Assembly: GCA_905250025.1 (NCBI GenBank)
Contig: CAJNOJ010000008.1
Span: 682,001 to 746,000, forward strand
Reading direction: 5' to 3'
DNA length: 64,000 nucleotides
Source of the DNA: Adineta ricciae
Lineage: Eukaryota; Rotifera; Eurotatoria; Adinetida; Adinetidae
Each line of letters starts with the position of its first letter. Positions within the stretch are counted from its first letter, which is position 1. The translations under genes were made by a program, and so were the position numbers. The notes under the pieces are model-generated. The model worked only from the letters and a program-made list of their open reading frames with translations, made no database searches and had not been told where the DNA came from. This document shows, piece after piece, positions 59,857 through 64,000 of this stretch.

Positions 59857-60148
59857 CTATGCTAATTCAGCATTTCTCTTCGAAATAACATCCGAGACAT
59901 TACGTTCGAGACCATCGATTTTTTGACCGACATCGTTGACTATAGAAGACAATCGTATTCAACATGTATTAACAAGCTAGAATCATACTTTTGCCCATAA
60001 TTGAAGTGCTCATTTGTTCAAACTTATCTTGAATTTGAGTAATCGTTGTTTGAACCTGTATAGACGAACACGAGTAATTATTCATAAACGAAATCGAAGT
60101 CTATGTTACCAGATTCACCAGTTCTTGCACGTTCCGCGGTTCAGGCAT
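59857..60148 (-). CDS. HSBP1: heat shock factor-binding protein 1
   Basis: Three small exons (60110-60148, 59989-60055, 59857-59939) sum to 189 nt, 62 residues. The protein reads MPEPRNVQELVNLVQTTITQ, then IQDKFEQMSTSIMGKINDVG and QKIDGLERNVSDVISKRNAE before LA and stop. This is the trimeric coiled coil of HSBP1 (human VQDLTSVVQTLLQQMQDKF), slightly shorter at the C-terminus. HSBP1 binds active HSF1 trimers and damps the heat-shock response, and is also part of the machinery that assembles the WASH complex. The latter links it to the SNX17/SNX27 recycling genes earlier in the window. Confidence 0.93.
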
Positions 60149-60573
60149 GACAATATCGAGATTTGCCGTGGAGTTGGTCATGATCAACAAATGAAAGAAA
60201 ATGCTGTTGAATGTGAATGTTTTTTCTATTTAACGACTGATGAAAGTAAAAGTTGATGGTGCACATTCTGCTACACTCTGTGGTTTGTTTTAAGAGAAAC
60301 AATAGAAACAGTCAGAAGAGAAGGAGAAGACTTTCTTTTCTTCTCCTCTCAGTCTTCAACAAAAGAACAAACATCGACAGTTTTAACCATAATTCAACGC
60401 GACGTTCAAGGTAATTGTATAGATTCTCTCGCGCAATGCTCGAATATTTCATCATATGCTTGCAATCATTTTTTCCTGTCATTCTAACATGATGGCGCAA
60501 TTACAAGCCCACAATCAGTTATCGTTCCTTCACAAACTTGCCTCATTTTACTTTCTCTATCGTCAAAAACATC
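60149..60573. other. divergent promoter region of HSBP1 and the 2H gene
   Basis: About 425 bp between opposite starts, with a GAAGG/AAGAAAG purine-pyrimidine stretch near 60318-60345. No specific element identified. Confidence 0.4.
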
Positions 60574-61680
60574 ATGGCGACTGCACTGACACACAAAACA
60601 GCCTTATGCATTATACCACCAGAGAATCTCTGGAAACCAATTCAATCGATACGATCGGCTCATGATAAAGCTTATCCACGGTGGATGCCGCATATCAACT
60701 TAATTTATCCATTTGTACCAGAAACTGAATTCGGACGGATTAAAACTCAATTAGACTCAATTTTGAATGCTAGCAATACTTTTGATATTGAATTCGATGC
60801 AACATCGTTTCAGTACTTTAAGCAAAAGAGTGAATGTACATTTCATTTGCGACCGAATGTAACTAAGCCTGTTTGTGATCTTCAAAAACTGATACAAGAT
60901 GAATTAGTGAAATCCTTACCAATCAATTCACGACCATTTGAAGCTCATTTAACGTTAGGTCAAACGACAACATCGAGAATATCCGATCTGCTGATCGAAA
61001 TGAAAGCAAAATGGCAATCAATGCGGGTACCAATCGATCGTGTCTATCTAATCAGCCGCGAAAACGATCCCAACGATTTATTCTCCATTAAAAGTCAAGT
61101 TCTCCTAATTGGAAATAAAATCGAAGAGACGAAAGAAGAGAAACAAGAACAGCAACAGGTAATTCCTATCGATACAAACACATCTCATCGGATTAAACGA
61201 AATATTTCTTCAAAACTATATCTATGTGTCGTTCCACCTGACGAATTCTCTTCGCGTTTGATGCATTTATTCGAAGATACATCCTTTCGTCCATTGAAAC
61301 CCTTTCGCATCGTTCTCGCCGAATATGAAACAAAACCAAACGACTTAGAGTTACGCTTGAAATTCAGTTCGATCGACAAGTTTACAATCCATTTCGAGGC
61401 ACGGTCGATCTGCTTTAATTATTCTACTGCTCGTCTATTTCTCAAACCGACTTCTCTCGAAGCATTACGACAATTCAATCCCAGTAATAACGATCCGAAC
61501 TTCGACGGAACCTTAACTTTGGGAGAATTGGATAAAGCTGACCTAACAGATGTTGGAAATCGCTTCACAGAAGCATGGAAATTGCATACGAATGAGTTCG
61601 AAGTAGCTTGGGTACATTTAATTGATTCCGATGGACGATTTCAATCGACATTTCGCTTAAAAACTCAATGTTTTTCTTAA
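60574..61680 (+). CDS. tandem 2H phosphoesterase (2'-5' RNA ligase-like), second domain inactive
   Basis: An intronless frame of 368 residues from ATG 60574. The N-terminal domain (about 5-190) opens TALCIIPPENLWKPIQSIR and has both H-x-T/S-type motifs of the 2H superfamily: PHINLIYPF (His40) and AHLTLGQ (His125). This form resembles the 2H domain that in fungi and bacteria accompanies poly(A)-polymerase/MJ1316 proteins and acts on cyclic phosphate RNA ends. A second copy (about 210-368) aligns with the first (KLYLCVVPPDEF, FTIHFEARSICFNYSTARLF, DGTLTLGELDKADL), but both histidines are gone (PFRIVL and GTLTLG). The architecture suggests duplication followed by loss of catalysis in the second half. 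Foreign origin is possible. Confidence 0.8.
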   Translation: MATALTHKTALCIIPPENLWKPIQSIRSAHDKAYPRWMPHINLIYPFVPETEFGRIKTQLDSILNASNTFDIEFDATSFQYFKQKSECTFHLRPNVTKPVCDLQKLIQDELVKSLPINSRPFEAHLTLGQTTTSRISDLLIEMKAKWQSMRVPIDRVYLISRENDPNDLFSIKSQVLLIGNKIEETKEEKQEQQQVIPIDTNTSHRIKRNISSKLYLCVVPPDEFSSRLMHLFEDTSFRPLKPFRIVLAEYETKPNDLELRLKFSSIDKFTIHFEARSICFNYSTARLFLKPTSLEALRQFNPSNNDPNFDGTLTLGELDKADLTDVGNRFTEAWKLHTNEFEVAWVHLIDSDGRFQSTFRLKTQCFS

Positions 61681-61837
61681 ATAATAAACAAATATATATT
61701 TCTTTTCAATCATTATCATATTTTCCTAGAAAAAAAAATTCATCTAAGCTATTCTAGTTCATTGAAAATGTTCACAACAAAAGAAATCAACAATGACTGT
61801 GTTCATTGTGCGTATAAAAAGCTTTCTTTTCGTTTTC

Positions 61838-62626
61838 TTATTCCGAACGTAGTTTTAATTCAATGAAATCGAAATAGACGCCGTGTTTAGCATGTATTGG
61901 ATCTTGATTCGTAATTGAAACATACACATTACATAAATCATTACCATGAATCTCTACAACACCTATTTGCTGGTAAAACCATAGATTGGTTCCGGTCAGA
62001 TCACAATTAAAACAACGATACATGGAAAGAAAATCCTCTTGTGTCCATTGAGTATAAGCGATTTCACCGGGATTTGTTTGTTCAGCAATAGCAACGAATT
62101 CGGTTTCACCTAACATGTAAGGTAGATCGAGTTTCATCCGACAGATAACATCGTATCGGCCGGGTAGAATATTCTTAAACATAGTTTCAATATGCAGAGC
62201 ATAACAAAACTCAACTGAATCATGTATGTAGAGAACATGGCCGCTAAAACTTGATGAATCGGCTATAGTTGTATAATTACGATTCGTATCGAGATTTATT
62301 TGATCAAAATCACCAAATGATACGCATTGACGTTTAACTAATTCGGAGTAAATTAGTTTCGAACGGCACGACGAGTTCAATCGCTTGTCGTCTTGTTGTA
62401 GAATCGACGGATTTTTAATGAAACGACGCCAAATGGCTGAACCGAATTGTCTGCGAATAAGATATGACCAAAAGTCGTTAGTAGTAAACAATGTGCGTAG
62501 ACGAAACGATGTTCGACTTAACCGTTCAATATCATTGATAGATAAAAAACTTCCGATGTGAAACCAAAGTGAATCAATTAAATCAGTCGACCAATCAAGT
62601 TTCTCTTCTTCTTCTTCTATGACCAT
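61838..62626 (-). CDS. F-box protein with C-terminal beta-sandwich-like domain
   Basis: An intronless frame of 262 residues from ATG (62624-62626). The F-box is at about 15-60 (DSLWFHIGSFLSINDIERLS, RTSFRLRTLFTTNDFWSYLI). The C-terminal 150 residues (LPGRYDVICRMKLDLPYM, TNLWFYQQIGVVEIHGND, HGVYFDFIELKL) resemble the lectin-like PP2/FBA-type sandwich that binds substrates in some F-box proteins, though weakly. By family it is the substrate receptor of an SCF ubiquitin ligase, through Skp1. Substrate unknown. It is not assigned to a named orthologue. Confidence 0.7.
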   Translation of the reverse strand: MVIEEEEEKLDWSTDLIDSLWFHIGSFLSINDIERLSRTSFRLRTLFTTNDFWSYLIRRQFGSAIWRRFIKNPSILQQDDKRLNSSCRSKLIYSELVKRQCVSFGDFDQINLDTNRNYTTIADSSSFSGHVLYIHDSVEFCYALHIETMFKNILPGRYDVICRMKLDLPYMLGETEFVAIAEQTNPGEIAYTQWTQEDFLSMYRCFNCDLTGTNLWFYQQIGVVEIHGNDLCNVYVSITNQDPIHAKHGVYFDFIELKLRSE

Positions 62627-63379
62627 ATTTCTCTATTAGAAATCAAATGATGATTATTTAAGTACTATGCGTTGTTCATGCTGATGCCAACCGATCACAT
62701 CATTTATGTTCCCTTTTCTCTTTCTCTCGCTTTTTCTTTTCGAAACGATAATGATCGTATATAAAGTGTCTGCTGCTCTTGAAGAATTAATCAGCGTTAC
62801 ATTAAAAGAAAATCTACAAGGTCAGAACAAGGTTTCAACCTTAATCGAAAACGCCGGTCCTTACCAAATGAACAAATCATTATAGTCCATGACAAAAAAA
62901 ATGTTACTCTATTACTTACTTATTAATAGTAACATAAGCAAACTGATAATAACCGAAGCACTATTCTCTCTATATGTGATGAAGACAAACTAAACGATGA
63001 TTGATATACTGTCAGATAAGAACAAGTTGTTTTCTCCTTTTTATGTGTCATCCTCATTAGCAAATATATCTTATCTTCATTATGAAAATGTAAACACGTA
63101 CATTGATCCTTCTCTCTTTTGAATAGCAAAACAAAAATTCAATGTCGTTTTATACTAAGGGTTGTATCACTGATAATGCTTCAATGCATCTTCTTAATCC
63201 ATCAGCGTACTTGATTAGAGCAAAGGAATTAGCAATTGAGTTATCTGATAGTGTCATCTATCGAATGAAATGTAACAATTGGTTCTAAAAAGAAACAAAT
63301 AAACAAAGAGGGATAGAATGTCGTCATTCCATTCATTTAGTAAAAAAGAAACTTACTCATTGATATAGATAGAATAAGT
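62627..63379. other. intergenic, no gene seen
   Basis: Divergent region between the F-box gene and SNIP1. AT-rich; no supported gene or RNA. Confidence 0.45.
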
Positions 63380-64000
63380 ATGGTTCGTTCTCCAAAATCA
63401 TCTGCACATCATCATTCTAGTTCACATAAAAAACATAAACGTCACAGAGATTCGTCATCAGATTCCGATGATAATCAACGTCGTCATCGTAGACGATCTC
63501 GAGAAGACAACCGATCAAGTTCAAGTAAAAGAAAACACTTCAAACAATAAGATTTTCCAATCCTTTCCTTTCTGTAGATATTCGTGTTAAACAAGAGCCC
63601 GTAACGGATAATGATGAACCTCGCCGTCAACAACGGTCTTCGAATCCATCGTCACGGTATCCTCGTCATCAGCAGCAACAACGCAACAATAGAGACGAAA
63701 AAAATTATCAATGGGGAAAACAAGCTGAACAAGAGAAAGAAAAACAGGAACCCGTGGAAAAAGAACAACCGAATTTCGGCTTATCCGGTGCTTTACTCAA
63801 AGATACAAATACATATAAAGGCGTAGTGATAAAATATAGTGAACCACTTGAAGCAAGAAAACCAAAACGAAGATGGCGATTGTATGTCTTCAAAGGAGAT
63901 CAAGTAAGAATGCACAAAATCAGTTTTGTCGGAGTCTATTTCAATTCTTTCATAGGAATTACCAATGTATCAAATTCATCGTCAGTCTGCCTATTTAATT
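63380..64000 (+). CDS. SNIP1: SNIP1 (Smad nuclear-interacting protein 1), 5' part
   Basis: The gene runs off the right edge. Exon 1 encodes an RS/HK-rich leader (MVRSPKSSAHHHSSSHKKHK). Exon 2 has VKQEP (a SUMO-type site), Gln/Arg-rich sequence, then QPNFGLSGALLKDTNTYKGV and VIKYSEPLEARKPKRRWRLY. Exon 3 begins ELPMYQIHRQSAYLI, where the FHA domain starts. These match vertebrate SNIP1 (NFGLSGALTEDTNTFRGVVI) very closely. SNIP1 is a nuclear FHA protein of the activated spliceosome and RES-like complex. The FHA core lies outside the window. Confidence 0.93.

Overview
The window is nuclear DNA of an animal, most likely a bdelloid rotifer (inference). Genes are dense on both strands and split by many GT-AG introns of about 50-60 bp. 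The proteins are clear metazoan orthologues: a protostome-type intermediate filament, a Cys-loop channel subunit, a peptide GPCR, SNX17, SNX27, SCAI, RP2, SSNA1, CDR2-like, annexin, Pitchfork, HSBP1 and SNIP1. Beside them sit several genes of bacterial or fungal flavour (an Apd1-like ferredoxin, a bacterial-type protein kinase, a papain-fold peptidase, a tandem 2H phosphoesterase). That mixture is what one expects of bdelloids, which carry many foreign genes. Most gene models below were built by joining exons by hand; where the summed exons are a multiple of three I say so.

Layout. 1-360: broken 3' end of an ABC transporter. 1431-2738 (-): TALE/PBX-like homeobox. 3897-5791 (-): intermediate filament. 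6709-8829 (-): Cys-loop channel subunit. 9819-11055 (-): Apd1-like [2Fe-2S] protein. 11133-12757 (-) and 13105-14817 (+): DDX51 and PPP1R42, head to head. 15911-18705 (+): orexin/allatotropin-receptor-like GPCR with an intronless type I membrane protein gene nested antisense in its second intron, followed at 19026-19557 by a small secreted precursor with an amidation-type site. 19836-21173 and 21519-23519 (-): SNX17 and SNX27 in tandem. 23835-24303 (+): histone H3.3. 25498-26110: decayed mariner-like element. 26258-37863: three TRAF-type RING/MATH genes; two of them form a tail-to-tail inverted repeat that encloses a bacterial-type kinase gene. 37864-45450: gene-poor stretch of 7.6 kb with two short telomere-like G/C-rich tracts in opposite orientation. 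45451-50991: SCAI, RP2, SSNA1 and a lipocalin. 51644-52905 (-): CDR2-like coiled coil. 54605-55646 (+): papain-fold peptidase. 56153-59768 (+): annexin and Pitchfork. 59857-64000: HSBP1, tandem 2H protein, F-box protein and the start of SNIP1.

How the genes relate. Cilium/centrosome genes recur (PPP1R42, RP2, SSNA1, Pitchfork), and RP2 and SSNA1 share a 242-bp divergent promoter region. SNX17 and SNX27 are the cargo adaptors of the Retriever and Retromer recycling routes and lie side by side. The TRAF/kinase/TRAF block is the strongest candidate for something undescribed: a recently duplicated or converted signalling locus that encloses a likely foreign kinase.
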